DNA from: Actinomycetota bacterium
GTDB taxonomy: Bacteria > Actinomycetota > Actinomycetes > S36-B12
NCBI GenBank assembly: GCA_016870425.1
Contig: VGBQ01000009.1
Coordinates: 1-25,367, forward strand
DNA length: 25,367 bases
Direction of reading: 5' to 3'
Below the pieces are notes generated by a model, which searched no databases, had not been told where the DNA came from, and was given only the letters and a program-made list of their open reading frames with translations. Shown piece after piece: positions 7,158 to 18,482 of the stretch. Every line of letters begins with the position of its first letter. Position 1 is the first letter of the stretch. A program made the position numbers and the translations under genes.

Positions 7158-8149
7158 GCGAGTTGACCGTCCCCCCGAGCAAGCGGCTCGTGCTCCTCAC
7201 CGGTCGTGCCCACCCCGAGCTTGGTCAGGAGGTCGCGGCCCATCTCGGCACCGACCTCTGCCCGGTCGATGCCTACGAGTTCGCCAACGGCGAGATCTTC
7301 GTGCGCTTCAAGGAGTCGGTCCGCGGCTGCGACGCCTTCGTCATGCAGAGCCACACCACGCCGATCAACACGTGGATCATGGAGCAACTCATCATGGTCG
7401 ACGCGCTCAAGCGTGCCTCGGCCAAGCGCATCACCGTGATCGCGCCCTTCTACGGTTATGCCAGACAGGACAAGAAGCACCGGGGTCGCGAGCCCATCTC
7501 GGCCCGCCTCATGGCCGATCTCTTCGTGGCGGCAGGTGCGGACCGCCTCATCACCGTGGACCTGCACACCTCCCAGATCCAGGGCTTCTTCGACGGTCCA
7601 GTCGACCATCTCTTCGCGCTCCCACTACTCGCCGACCACATTGCGGCTCGGGTCGACCTTGGTCGCGTGACCGTCGTCTCGCCGGATGCCGGGCGCGTCC
7701 GTGTCGCGGAGAAGTGGACTGACATCCTCGGTGCACCCCTGGCCATCATTCACAAGCGGCGGGATCCCGACACCCCCAATGAAGTGCGCGTCCTCGAGGT
7801 GGTCGGCGATGTGCGCGATCGCATCTGCATAGTCGTCGACGACATGATCGACACCGGCGGCACGATCGTGAAGGCCGCTGACACGCTCTTTGACAATGGT
7901 GCCGCCGAGGTGATCGTCGCCGCCACGCATGGCATCCTCAGCGAGCCGGCAGCCGAGCGGCTCCAGGCGTCACGGATCAGTGAGGTCGTCGTGACCAACA
8001 CCCTGCCGATCCCGCCGGACCGGCAGTTCGAGAAGCTCACGATCTTGTCCATCGCTCCGCTGCTGGCGCAGGCGATCTACGAGGTCTTCACCGACGGTTC
8101 GGTCACGCGGATGTTCGAGACCCCCGAGCGGATCCCAGTCACCCCCTGA
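7154..8149 (+). CDS. prs: Ribose-phosphate pyrophosphokinase (PRPP synthetase)
   Basis: This enzyme forms PRPP from ribose-5-phosphate and ATP, for purine, pyrimidine, histidine, tryptophan and NAD synthesis and, in actinobacteria, for decaprenyl-phosphoryl-arabinose or related precursors. Diagnostic stretches are FANGEIFVRF, the flexible-loop and ATP region YGYARQDKKHRGREPIS, DLHTSQIQGFFD, and the PRPP-binding loop VVDDMIDTGGT. The length is 331 aa. The start is GTG 7154, inside the GTGA overlap with glmU, and GAGGAG lies at a good distance upstream. glmU-prs is a conserved actinobacterial operon. A strong hairpin follows the stop codon. Confidence 0.96.
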   Translation: MSELTVPPSKRLVLLTGRAHPELGQEVAAHLGTDLCPVDAYEFANGEIFVRFKESVRGCDAFVMQSHTTPINTWIMEQLIMVDALKRASAKRITVIAPFYGYARQDKKHRGREPISARLMADLFVAAGADRLITVDLHTSQIQGFFDGPVDHLFALPLLADHIAARVDLGRVTVVSPDAGRVRVAEKWTDILGAPLAIIHKRRDPDTPNEVRVLEVVGDVRDRICIVVDDMIDTGGTIVKAADTLFDNGAAEVIVAATHGILSEPAAERLQASRISEVVVTNTLPIPPDRQFEKLTILSIAPLLAQAIYEVFTDGSVTRMFETPERIPVTP

Positions 8150-8150
8150 C

Positions 8151-8203
8151 GATCGGGGCGCTGTGGGTGACGCGGCCCTGCCAGGCCCGCACCCGCCCCG
8201 GTC
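8151..8203 (+). terminator. Long GC-rich hairpin after prs
   Basis: GATCGGGGC (8151-8159) pairs with GCCCCGGTC (8195-8203), with one wobble pair. GGGTG (8165-8169) continues the stem with CACCC (8190-8194), leaving a short bulge, and GGCC/GGCC sits inside. It begins one base after the prs stop and ends before the next promoter, so it may end or protect the glmU-prs transcript. There is no T-tract, so intrinsic termination is not assured. Confidence 0.45.
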
Positions 8204-8226
8204 GCAGGCACGGGCCCCCCCTCGGC

Positions 8227-8350
8227 TAGAGTCATGGCGCTCCTCGGCGAGGGTGCGCACAGCACCGTGATCGACGTGGCCGCTGGCCGCACCGCGCCGT
8301 GGCTGCTCCGCTCGGAGGACGTCTCCGACGGTGGACGAGGAGGACCGATC
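8227..8350 (+). promoter_or_regulatory. rplY promoter -10 and 5' leader
   Basis: TAGAGT (8227-8232) fits TANNNT and would start transcription near 8239, giving a leader of about 110 nt. The leader begins with a hairpin (GCGC and CCTC arms at 8237-8245 pairing with 8249-8258). It also holds GGTGC/GCACC near the start and TCGGAG (8312-8317) pairing with CTCCGA (8323-8328). The last of these ends 8 bases before the strong ribosome binding site GAGGAGGA at 8337-8344. The leader is long for this window and could be regulatory. Confidence 0.4.
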
Positions 8351-8821
8351 GTGAACATCCGCCTGGAGGCCGAGCCCCGCTCCGACTTCGGCAAGGGTGC
8401 CGCGCGCAAGCTGCGCCGCTCGGGTCGCATTCCCGTGGTTCTCTACGGCAGCGACGCCGAACTCGTGCACCTTTCCCTCCCGGGCCATGAGCTCGAGCAG
8501 GCACTGCGCAAGCCCAAGGTCACCCTCGAGATCGTCCAGGGATCAGCAACCACTCTGACCAAGCCGCGCGACGTCCAGCGCGATCCGGTCAAGCGCACCA
8601 TCGAGCATGTTGACCTGATCATCGTGTCGGCCGCCGAGGCTCGCGAGCGCGCAGCCGAGGCCGAGGTGCTCGTCGCCGAGGCTGCTGCGGCTGCCGAGGC
8701 TGCCGCGTCCGCTCCCGTGCCCAAGGGCCCGGCCGAGGATGCCGAGGCGGTCGCCGTGATCGAGGAGACCGGCGACGCTGTCGACGGCGACTCGACCGAG
8801 CCGGCCGGCGACGAATCCTGA
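8351..8821 (+). CDS. rplY: 50S ribosomal protein L25/Ctc-like, with an Ala/Glu-rich tail in place of the TL5 domain
   Basis: L25 binds 5S rRNA in the large subunit. Residues 1-91 are a good L25 domain: SDFGKGAARKLRRSGRIPVV, LYGSD, LPGHELEQAL, then DVQRDPVKRTIEHVDLIIV. Actinobacterial Ctc proteins usually continue with a beta-rich TL5 domain to about 200 aa. Here the remaining 65 residues are a low-complexity stretch of Ala, Glu and Asp (for example EAAAAAEAAAS) ending in an acidic tail, for a total of 156 aa. No TL5-like sequence follows in the 41 bp before pth, so this is not an obvious frameshift. The start is GTG 8351, chosen for its GAGGAGGA ribosome binding site. An in-frame ATG at 8234 sits at the promoter and is unlikely to be used. 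Confidence 0.9.
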   Translation: MNIRLEAEPRSDFGKGAARKLRRSGRIPVVLYGSDAELVHLSLPGHELEQALRKPKVTLEIVQGSATTLTKPRDVQRDPVKRTIEHVDLIIVSAAEARERAAEAEVLVAEAAAAAEAAASAPVPKGPAEDAEAVAVIEETGDAVDGDSTEPAGDES

Positions 8822-8862
8822 GGCTCTTCCGCCGCGCGCGCGGCGAGGAGGGGAGCGACGCC

Positions 8863-9435
8863 ATGCCTGCCTGGCTGGTCGTGGGGCTCGGCAATCCCGG
8901 CCCTGAATACTCCTCCACGCGTCACAACGTCGGAGTGATGGCGGTGGAGGCGCTTGCCGAGCGATGGGGCGGGCGGCTGAAGTCCGATCGCTACACCCGA
9001 TGCGAGATCTTCGACGCGCGCTGGCAGGGCCGTCGCGTCATCCTCGCGCGCGGGCGCTCCTACATGAACGAGTCGGGTGGCCCCGTCAAGGCGCTGTCCT
9101 CGCACTTCAACGTGCCCGTCGAGCGCACAGTCATCGTCCATGACGAGCTCGACATCCCGTTTGGTGCACTACGTGTGAAGCAGGGTGGTGGCGACGGCGG
9201 CCATAACGGCCTACGCAGTATCCGCAAGGTCCTCGGGACGGGTGACACCATCCGCATCCGCGTCGGCATCGGCCGACCGCCCGGGCGTCAGGATCCAGCG
9301 GACTACGTCCTCAAGGCCTTCTCCTCCAGCCAGCGCGACGACCTCGCAGCGCTCATCGAGCGAGCTGATGACGCGATCGAGTGCGTCATCGAGGACGGCG
9401 TCGCTGTGGCGCAGAATACGTTCAACGCCGACTAG
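8863..9435 (+). CDS. pth: Peptidyl-tRNA hydrolase
   Basis: Pth releases tRNA from peptidyl-tRNAs that drop off ribosomes, an essential recycling function in bacteria. Family motifs are WLVVGLGNPGPEYSSTRHNVG with the catalytic His at about residue 21, SYMNESGGPV, VHDELDIPFG and GGGDGGHNGLRSI. The length of 190 aa is standard. The ATG at 8863 has a GAGGAGGGGA ribosome binding site. It follows rplY by 41 bp, the usual rplY-pth pairing, and is probably cotranscribed with it. Confidence 0.96.
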   Translation: MPAWLVVGLGNPGPEYSSTRHNVGVMAVEALAERWGGRLKSDRYTRCEIFDARWQGRRVILARGRSYMNESGGPVKALSSHFNVPVERTVIVHDELDIPFGALRVKQGGGDGGHNGLRSIRKVLGTGDTIRIRVGIGRPPGRQDPADYVLKAFSSSQRDDLAALIERADDAIECVIEDGVAVAQNTFNAD

Positions 9436-9485
9436 GCCCCGCCGCGACCAGAACTCCCGCTCATCCCAGACCCGAAGGGCAGGCC

Positions 9486-10321
9486 ATGACCCCCACATCC
9501 CTCGCCGACGCAACCGACATGGAGATCTCCGCGACCGTGGCCGCGGAAGCCGGGCGCCTGCTGCTGGAGCTGCGCGAGGGTTTCGGGCCCGTGGAGGACA
9601 AGGACACGGCCGACGCCCTGCGCAAGAAGGCGGATGCCTCGTCGCATGAGCTGATCGTCGCCAGGCTCGCGCAGGCGCGCCCGGATGACTGCGTCCTCAG
9701 CGAGGAGGGTGCCGACGACCTAGCCCGGCTCGATGCCGAGCGGGTGTGGATCGTCGATCCCCTCGACGGCACCTGGGAGTACGGCCAGGGCCGTGTCGAC
9801 TTCGCCGTCCACGTCGTGCTCTGGACGGCCGATGCTGCCGCGCCCGGCGGAGGCCGGTTGACCGCCAGCACCGTCGACCTGCCCGCGCAGGGCCTCGCGC
9901 GGCGGTCGGATGACGTGCCCGTCCCCACGCGGGCGCTGCCGCAGGATCGACCGGTGCGCATCGTCGCATCGCGCACGCGCCCCCCGGCCGTGCTCGCCGC
10001 CGTGGTGTCCGCTCTCGATGCTCGCCTGCGCGAGCAGGGGCACGGGTACGGCGTCGAGGTGGTCGACGTGGGCTCCGTGGGTGCCAAGGTCAACGAGATC
10101 CTGTCGGGTCGCGCTGAGGCCTACGTGCATGACACCGGCTTTTACGAGTGGGATGTGGCCGCCCCCCTGGCCGTCGCGCACGCCCATGGCCTCACGGCAT
10201 CGCACGTCGATGGACGCCCGGTGAGCTTCAACCAGGAGCGCCCCTACGTGACTGACCTCCTCGTAGGTCTACCGGAATTCGCCGAAGAGTTGCGTGCAGG
10301 CATGCTGCGCGCATCCGGAGC

Positions 10322-10325
<4 letters not shown>
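9486..10325 (+). CDS. Inositol monophosphatase/CysQ-like phosphatase
   Basis: This is a member of the metal-dependent, Li-sensitive phosphatase family, which includes inositol monophosphatase and the 3'(2'),5'-bisphosphate nucleotidase CysQ. The metal-binding residues are visible: Glu73/Glu74 in LSEEGADDL, the DPLDGT motif at residues 91-96, and Asp223 in EWDVAAPLAVA. The DPLDGTWEYGQG sequence and the short spacing resemble CysQ (PAP/PAPS phosphatase, sulfur assimilation) slightly more than inositol monophosphatase, but the substrate is not settled. The length is 279 aa. The start is ATG 9486, with GAAGGGCAGG upstream; the open frame before it runs over the end of pth. The stop overlaps the mfd start (GTGA), so it is the upstream partner of mfd. 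Confidence 0.87.
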
Positions 10326-13819
<3,494 letters not shown>

Positions 13820-13850
13820 GGACCGAGGCAGGGCGAGGGAGCGGAGCATC

Positions 13851-14480
13851 GTGAGCACGACGGTGAGGCGAGGGATCGTGGCACTGGCCGCGAGCGTGAT
13901 GCTGGCCGGTTGCGCGGGGCTGGGCGAAGCGGGGTCCGCCGCGACCGTGGGCACCGTGCAGATCTCGACCGAGGCGCTCGCGTCCCAGACCAGCGCGGTC
14001 CAGGAGCAGCGAGGAGAGCCGGTCGGATCACCCGACCTCGCCCTCACCCTGGGCGTGCTCCAGCGCCTGGTCATCACCGAGCTCGTGTCCCAGGCCGCAG
14101 CCGCGCAGGGCATCACCGTGACGCAGGGCGAGATCGACGCGACCATCGCGGACTTCGAGGCTCAGCTCGGCGGGCCCGAGGCGCTGCAGGCGGCGTACCT
14201 CGACAGCAACGTTCCGGCGCAGAGCATCGAGCAGCAGGTGGGGCTCTCCGTCCAGGTGCAAAAGCTCGGGGCCGCTCTCGTGCCCGACGCCGATGCCAAC
14301 GGGCAGCAGCAGGCGGTGACGCAGTACGTCACGGGCTTCGGGATTCAGGAGGGCATCTCGGTCAGCCCGCGCTTCGGCACGTGGGACTCGGTCACCCTCT
14401 CCATCGGCCCACTTCCCAGCGACCTCGCGACGACGGTGCAGGTGGAGGACCCGCTGGCCGGCATCCTCCCTGCTCCCTAG
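13851..14480 (+). CDS. Lipoprotein with SurA N-terminal-like region
   Basis: This is a 209-aa exported lipoprotein. It has a basic N-terminus (TVRRG), a hydrophobic stretch and the lipobox LAGC with the lipidated Cys21. The following 130 residues are helical and resemble the SurA/PrsA N-terminal chaperone region: TVGTVQISTEAL, ITELVSQAAAAQGITVTQGEI, then GFGIQEGISVSPRFGTWD, a sequence typical of actinobacterial SurA-N proteins. No parvulin-type prolyl isomerase domain is present, so a chaperone rather than catalytic role is likely. The place between mfd and mazG is conserved in actinobacteria (a different lipoprotein, LpqU, occurs nearby in mycobacteria). The start is GTG 13851, with GAGGGAGCGGAG upstream. 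Its TAG stop forms part of the mazG -10 box. Confidence 0.82.
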   Translation: MSTTVRRGIVALAASVMLAGCAGLGEAGSAATVGTVQISTEALASQTSAVQEQRGEPVGSPDLALTLGVLQRLVITELVSQAAAAQGITVTQGEIDATIADFEAQLGGPEALQAAYLDSNVPAQSIEQQVGLSVQVQKLGAALVPDADANGQQQAVTQYVTGFGIQEGISVSPRFGTWDSVTLSIGPLPSDLATTVQVEDPLAGILPAP

Positions 14481-14483
14481 GCT
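14478..14483 (+). promoter_or_regulatory. -10 box giving a predicted leaderless mazG mRNA
   Basis: TAGGCT ends six bases before the mazG ATG at 14490, so a transcript starting at the usual distance would begin at the ATG. No ribosome binding site lies between. The first three bases are also the stop codon of the upstream lipoprotein gene. Confidence 0.5.
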
Positions 14484-14489
14484 CTGGCC

Positions 14490-15146
14490 ATGCCGGAGCC
14501 GGGCGACGGATTGAGCGAACTCGTCGCCGTCATGGACCGCCTGCGCTCGCCGGGCGGGTGCCCGTGGGATGCGCGGCAGACGCATCGCAGCCTGGCCGAG
14601 TACCTCCTGGAGGAGGCCTACGAGACCGTCGAGGCGATCGAGTCCGGTGATCGCGACGATCTGCGCGAGGAGTTGGGTGACCTGCTCCTGCAGGTGGCAT
14701 TCCATGCGCGGATCGCCGAGGAAGACCCCGATGACCCGTGGGACATCGATGATGTCGCCCGCGGCATCGTGGCCAAGCTGGTACGCCGTCACCCGCATGT
14801 CTTTGCCGGTGATGCCCCCGACGTGACGACCGCCGAGCAGGTGGAGAGCCGCTGGCATGAGCTCAAGGCACGTGAGAAAGGGCGCGCCTCCGTGACGGAG
14901 GGCATCCCCGAGGCGCTGCCTGCCCTGCTGCGCGCGAGCAAGATGCTGGCCCGCAGTGAGCACCTTGATGTGGCACTCCCGGACGCTGGCGAGCCGCTGG
15001 CGGGGGTGACGACGGAGGGGTCGTTCGGCGACCTTCTGCTCGTGCTCGTCGCAGCGGGGCGTGCCCGCGGCTGGGACGCGGAGGCGGCCCTGCGCGACGC
15101 GGTGCGACGCCAGGCGACGCGCATCCGCGACGCGGAGGAGGGGTGA
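14490..15146 (+). CDS. mazG: Nucleoside triphosphate pyrophosphohydrolase MazG
   Basis: MazG hydrolyses (d)NTPs, including damaged or non-canonical ones, to monophosphates and pyrophosphate. The all-alpha catalytic module is clear: LRSPGGCPWDARQTHRSLAE, the metal ligands in EEAYE (residues 41-45), and EELGDLLLQVAFHA (Glu61, Asp64). The 218-aa protein has one full MazG domain (through WDIDDVARGIVAKLVRRHPHVF) and a degenerate C-terminal half, as in other actinobacterial MazG proteins. The ATG at 14490 is preceded by a -10 box rather than a ribosome binding site. The stop overlaps the next gene (GTGA). Confidence 0.94.
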   Translation: MPEPGDGLSELVAVMDRLRSPGGCPWDARQTHRSLAEYLLEEAYETVEAIESGDRDDLREELGDLLLQVAFHARIAEEDPDDPWDIDDVARGIVAKLVRRHPHVFAGDAPDVTTAEQVESRWHELKAREKGRASVTEGIPEALPALLRASKMLARSEHLDVALPDAGEPLAGVTTEGSFGDLLLVLVAAGRARGWDAEAALRDAVRRQATRIRDAEEG

Positions 15147-16771
15147 GTGCCTCGCAGGACCTCGCCGCGCTCGCGGTGGAGTCTGCCGACGTGCTTCTCG
15201 CCTTCGACCCCGTGCGAGCGACGTCGGCGGGGATGCACGAGCACGACGGTCGCCTGCCCGACCTGACTCCCGCATCGGTGGACGCTCACCTGCGTCGCCT
15301 CGACGCCCTGCTGACCCGCATCGACGGCGTGGACGACGTCGCCCTCAGCGTCGATGAGCAGGTGGACCTCGAGGTGCTGCGTGCTCGGCTGGCCGGCGAC
15401 GCCTTCGACCTCTCGGAGGTCGCGCGCCATCGATGGGATCCGCTCACATGGGATCCAGCCAGTGGCCTGCATGCGCTCGCCGTCCGGGACTTCGCGCCGC
15501 CAGACGAGCGGCTTCGCGATGCGCACGCTCGCATGCGCGCGGTGCCCGGATTCCTCGAGGAGGCCCGCGCGAACCTGCGGGAGATGTCGCCCATCCACGT
15601 GGAGACCGCGCTGCTGCGCCTGGACGGTTTCGACGGCGTGATCGACGAGCTCGCACTCCTCGGAGAGCTCGGCGACGACGCCGTGGACTCTGCGCGCGAA
15701 GCGGTGGCGCAGCATCAGGCGTGGCTCGCCGAGCGCCTGCCGCAGTCTCGCCGTGATCCCCGGCTCGGGGTGCGGCTCTATAGCGCGACGCTCTGGCACC
15801 ACCTTGACGAGGAGCTGGCTCCTGTGCAGGTCCTCGAGATGGCCGAGGCCCACCTCGATGACGTGACGGCGCAATTGCGCGAGGTCGCGGCGGAGTATCT
15901 CGGTGAGTCGGTGCACTCGTCCGACATCGTCCGCCGGGCCCTGGCCGATGCGGCCGTGCGCGCGCATGTTGAACGCGACACCGTCGTCCCTACCATCCGC
16001 GACGCACTCGAGCGTGCCACGCGCTTCGTGGCCGACCACGACCTGCTCACCCTGCCCGATCAGCCTGTCGACGTCGGCGACATGCCGCGCATCCACAGGG
16101 GCGTGGCGGTCGCCTACTGCGATGCCCCCGGGCCCCTCGAGCAGGCCCCCTCGCGCACCGTGGTGGCGGTCGCCCCGCCGCCCGATGACTGGTCGCCGGA
16201 GCGCGTGCGGTCCTTCCTGCGCGAATACAACGGTGACCTCCTCCATGACCTCGCGATCCACGAGGCGATGCCCGGGCATGTGGTCCAACTCGCACGGGCG
16301 CGCGAGGCCGACACCTCACTGGTGCGCCGACTCGCGCCATCCGGGGTCTTCATCGAGGGCTGGGCCGTCTACGCCGAGGAGTTGCTGGTCGAGCGCGGCT
16401 ACGCCCCCGACGACGATCCGCGCGCCGGGCTGCGCATGCGCCTGCAGCAGCTCAAGATGCAAGCACGCGCGACGCTCAATGCGATTCTGGACGCTCGCGT
16501 GCACGGTGGCGACATCGACGAAGTGGGTGCGATCGAGTTGCTGCGCCGCCGGGGATTCCAAGAGGAAGCGGAGGCGGCGGGCAAGTGGAGGCGTGCTCTG
16601 CTCACCTCGGCACAACTGCCCACCTACTTCGTCGGCTGGATCGGCGTACGGCGCCTGGTCGATGACCTGCGCGTGCTCCACCCTGATTGGCAGGACCGCC
16701 GCATCCACGACCTCGTCCTCGAGCACGGCTCGCTCGGCCCGCGTCACCTGCGGGCGGTCCTCGGGCTGTGA
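15143..16771 (+). CDS. DUF885 family protein, putative metallopeptidase
   Basis: This 542-aa protein belongs to the DUF885 family of predicted zinc-dependent peptidases of unknown substrate. The family motif HEAMPGH lies at residues 373-379, with a candidate third ligand, Glu405, in FIEGWAVYAEEL. Other typical stretches are LREYNGDLLHDLAIHEAMPGH, PPPDDW and QLPTYFVGW. There is no signal peptide, so it is probably cytosolic. The start is GTG 15143, overlapping the mazG stop (GTGA), so it is translated with mazG. This placement between mazG and eno recurs in actinobacteria. The peptidase activity is inferred from the motif. Confidence 0.86.
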   Translation: MSASQDLAALAVESADVLLAFDPVRATSAGMHEHDGRLPDLTPASVDAHLRRLDALLTRIDGVDDVALSVDEQVDLEVLRARLAGDAFDLSEVARHRWDPLTWDPASGLHALAVRDFAPPDERLRDAHARMRAVPGFLEEARANLREMSPIHVETALLRLDGFDGVIDELALLGELGDDAVDSAREAVAQHQAWLAERLPQSRRDPRLGVRLYSATLWHHLDEELAPVQVLEMAEAHLDDVTAQLREVAAEYLGESVHSSDIVRRALADAAVRAHVERDTVVPTIRDALERATRFVADHDLLTLPDQPVDVGDMPRIHRGVAVAYCDAPGPLEQAPSRTVVAVAPPPDDWSPERVRSFLREYNGDLLHDLAIHEAMPGHVVQLARAREADTSLVRRLAPSGVFIEGWAVYAEELLVERGYAPDDDPRAGLRMRLQQLKMQARATLNAILDARVHGGDIDEVGAIELLRRRGFQEEAEAAGKWRRALLTSAQLPTYFVGWIGVRRLVDDLRVLHPDWQDRRIHDLVLEHGSLGPRHLRAVLGL

Positions 16772-16792
16772 CCGATCCAGCGGCGGCCTCGG

Positions 16793-16798
16793 TAGGGT
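16793..16798 (+). promoter_or_regulatory. -10 box giving a predicted leaderless eno mRNA
   Basis: TAGGGT is followed by seven bases and the eno ATG at 16806. Initiation at the usual distance would place the first nucleotide at or one base before the start codon. No Shine-Dalgarno sequence is present in the 34-bp gap after the upstream gene. Confidence 0.5.
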
Positions 16799-16805
16799 TC
16801 GGCGC

Positions 16806-18092
16806 ATGGCCAGCATTGACGACGTCATCGCCCGCGAGATCCTCGACTCCCGCGGCAATCCCACCGTCGAGGTCGAGATCGTCCTCGACGACGGCACCGC
16901 GGCACGCGCGGCCGTGCCCTCGGGTGCCTCCACCGGGGCCTTCGAAGCCGCGGAGCGGCGCGATGGTGACGCCGAGCGTTACCTCGGCAAGGGGGTCCTC
17001 GCCGCCGTGGCCGCGGTGGAGGACGAGATTGCCCCCGAGATCCTCGGCATCGACGCCTCCGAGCAGCGCCTCATCGACCAGGTCATGTGCGACCTCGACG
17101 GCACGCCCAACAAGTCGCGCCTGGGCGCCAACGCGATCCTCGGCGTCTCGCTCGCGGTCGCTCGCGCGGCTGCCGGGTCGGCCGGACTGCCGGTCTTCCG
17201 CTACGTCGGTGGCCCCAACGCCCACGTCCTGCCCGTGCCGATGATGAACATCCTCAACGGTGGCGCGCATGCCGACACCGATGTCGACATCCAGGAGTTC
17301 ATGGTCGCCCCGATCGGCGCGGCCACTTTCAGCGAGGCGCTGCGCTGGGGAGCCGAGACCTACCACGCCTTGAAGTCGGTGCTGCGCGAGCGTGGCCTGG
17401 CTACGGGCCTCGGTGACGAGGGCGGTTTCGCGCCGAGCCTGGCGAGCAATCGTGCGGCGCTCGAGCTCATCGTGGAAGCCATCGGGCGCACGGGACTCAC
17501 GGTCGGATCCGACATCGCGCTCGCGCTCGATGTTGCGTCGACCGAGTTCTACGCCGATGGCTCCTACCGCTTCGAGGGCGCGGCGCGCTCCAGCGAGTGG
17601 ATGACGGGCTACTACGAAGGCCTGCTCGCCGACTTCCCGCTGGTCTCCATCGAGGACCCCCTCGCCGAGGACGACTGGGCAGGCTGGATCCACTGCACCG
17701 ATGCCATCGGCGATCGCGTCCAACTCGTCGGCGACGACCTCTTCGTCACCAACCCGGAGCGTCTCGCGCGTGGCATCGCAGAGGGAGCCGCCAATGCGCT
17801 GCTCGTCAAGGTCAACCAGATCGGCACCCTCACCGAGACACTCGATGCCGTCGCGCTCGCGCAGGGCAACGGGTACCGCTGCATGATGAGCCATCGCTCG
17901 GGGGAGACCGAGGACACGACCATCGCCGACCTCGCGGTGGCGGTCAACGCCGGCCAGATCAAGACCGGCGCCCCGGCGCGATCGGAGCGCGTGGCCAAGT
18001 ACAACCAGTTGCTGCGCATCGAGGAGGAGTTGGACGACGCGGGCCGCTACGCCGGAGCCGCGGCGTTCCCGCGCTCCGGGCTCACCCCGTGA
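16806..18092 (+). CDS. eno: Enolase (phosphopyruvate hydratase)
   Basis: Enolase interconverts 2-phosphoglycerate and phosphoenolpyruvate in glycolysis and gluconeogenesis. The 428-aa protein is complete. It has the N-terminal REILDSRGNPTVEVE, the mobile loop SGASTGAFEA, the metal ligands in LALDVASTEF, SIEDPLAEDDW and GDDLFVTN, the catalytic Lys in LVKVNQIGTLTET, and the signature MMSHRSGETED. The start at ATG 16806 matches the family N-terminus; upstream open sequence belongs to the previous gene's region. It heads the eno-ftsB-DUF501-ppx cluster, 12 bp before the next gene. Confidence 0.97.
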   Translation: MASIDDVIAREILDSRGNPTVEVEIVLDDGTAARAAVPSGASTGAFEAAERRDGDAERYLGKGVLAAVAAVEDEIAPEILGIDASEQRLIDQVMCDLDGTPNKSRLGANAILGVSLAVARAAAGSAGLPVFRYVGGPNAHVLPVPMMNILNGGAHADTDVDIQEFMVAPIGAATFSEALRWGAETYHALKSVLRERGLATGLGDEGGFAPSLASNRAALELIVEAIGRTGLTVGSDIALALDVASTEFYADGSYRFEGAARSSEWMTGYYEGLLADFPLVSIEDPLAEDDWAGWIHCTDAIGDRVQLVGDDLFVTNPERLARGIAEGAANALLVKVNQIGTLTETLDAVALAQGNGYRCMMSHRSGETEDTTIADLAVAVNAGQIKTGAPARSERVAKYNQLLRIEEELDDAGRYAGAAAFPRSGLTP

Positions 18093-18104
18093 GACCATGA
18101 GCGG

Positions 18105-18482
18105 GTGTCGCGCTCCCGTCCAGCCTTGACCGGCCGGGCGGCGATCCTGGTGCTCGTCCTAGCCGCCCTGGTCATCACCTTGGCCATCCCGCTGCGGGCC
18201 TGGCTGTCGCAGCGTGCCGAGATCTCAGCGCTGGAAGCCGACGTCGCCCAGGCGCGTGAGCGCGTGGACGGCCTGCGTGCGGAGTTGAAGGACTGGGACG
18301 ACCCGGCTTTTGTCGTCGCACAGGCACGCAGCCGGCTGCACTTCGTCTTCCCCGGAGAGGTCGGCTACGTCGTCCTCGGTGAGGACGACCGCCCGGTCGC
18401 CCCCGAGGCGACCGAAGTGACGGCACAGGATCCCTGGTATTCGCGCCTGTGGGAGTCCACCCGGCAGGCCGACCTGCCGTGA
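18105..18482 (+). CDS. ftsB: Septum formation initiator, FtsB/DivIC-like
   Basis: This is a small bitopic membrane protein of 125 aa. It has a short basic cytoplasmic N-terminus, one transmembrane segment at about residues 12-30 (AAILVLVLAALVITLAIPL), and a coiled coil at about 36-62 (ISALEADVAQARERVDGLRAE). A globular part with the family sequence ARSRLHFVFPGEVGYVVL follows. FtsB/DivIC proteins act with FtsL and FtsQ in the divisome. Its place directly after eno is the standard actinobacterial one. The start is GTG 18105 with only a weak ribosome binding site, so coupling to eno is likely. The stop overlaps DUF501 (GTGA). Confidence 0.9.
   Translation: MSRSRPALTGRAAILVLVLAALVITLAIPLRAWLSQRAEISALEADVAQARERVDGLRAELKDWDDPAFVVAQARSRLHFVFPGEVGYVVLGEDDRPVAPEATEVTAQDPWYSRLWESTRQADLP

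Noticed and set aside
8234..8350. An N-terminal extension of L25 from ATG 8234
   Set aside because: The ATG lies two bases after the TAGAGT box, upstream of the predicted transcript start; GTG 8351 has a strong ribosome binding site and matches the family N-terminus.
16602..18098. A 498-codon minus-strand open frame opposite eno
   Set aside because: It is antisense to a complete enolase, with no family signature and no promoter or ribosome binding site.
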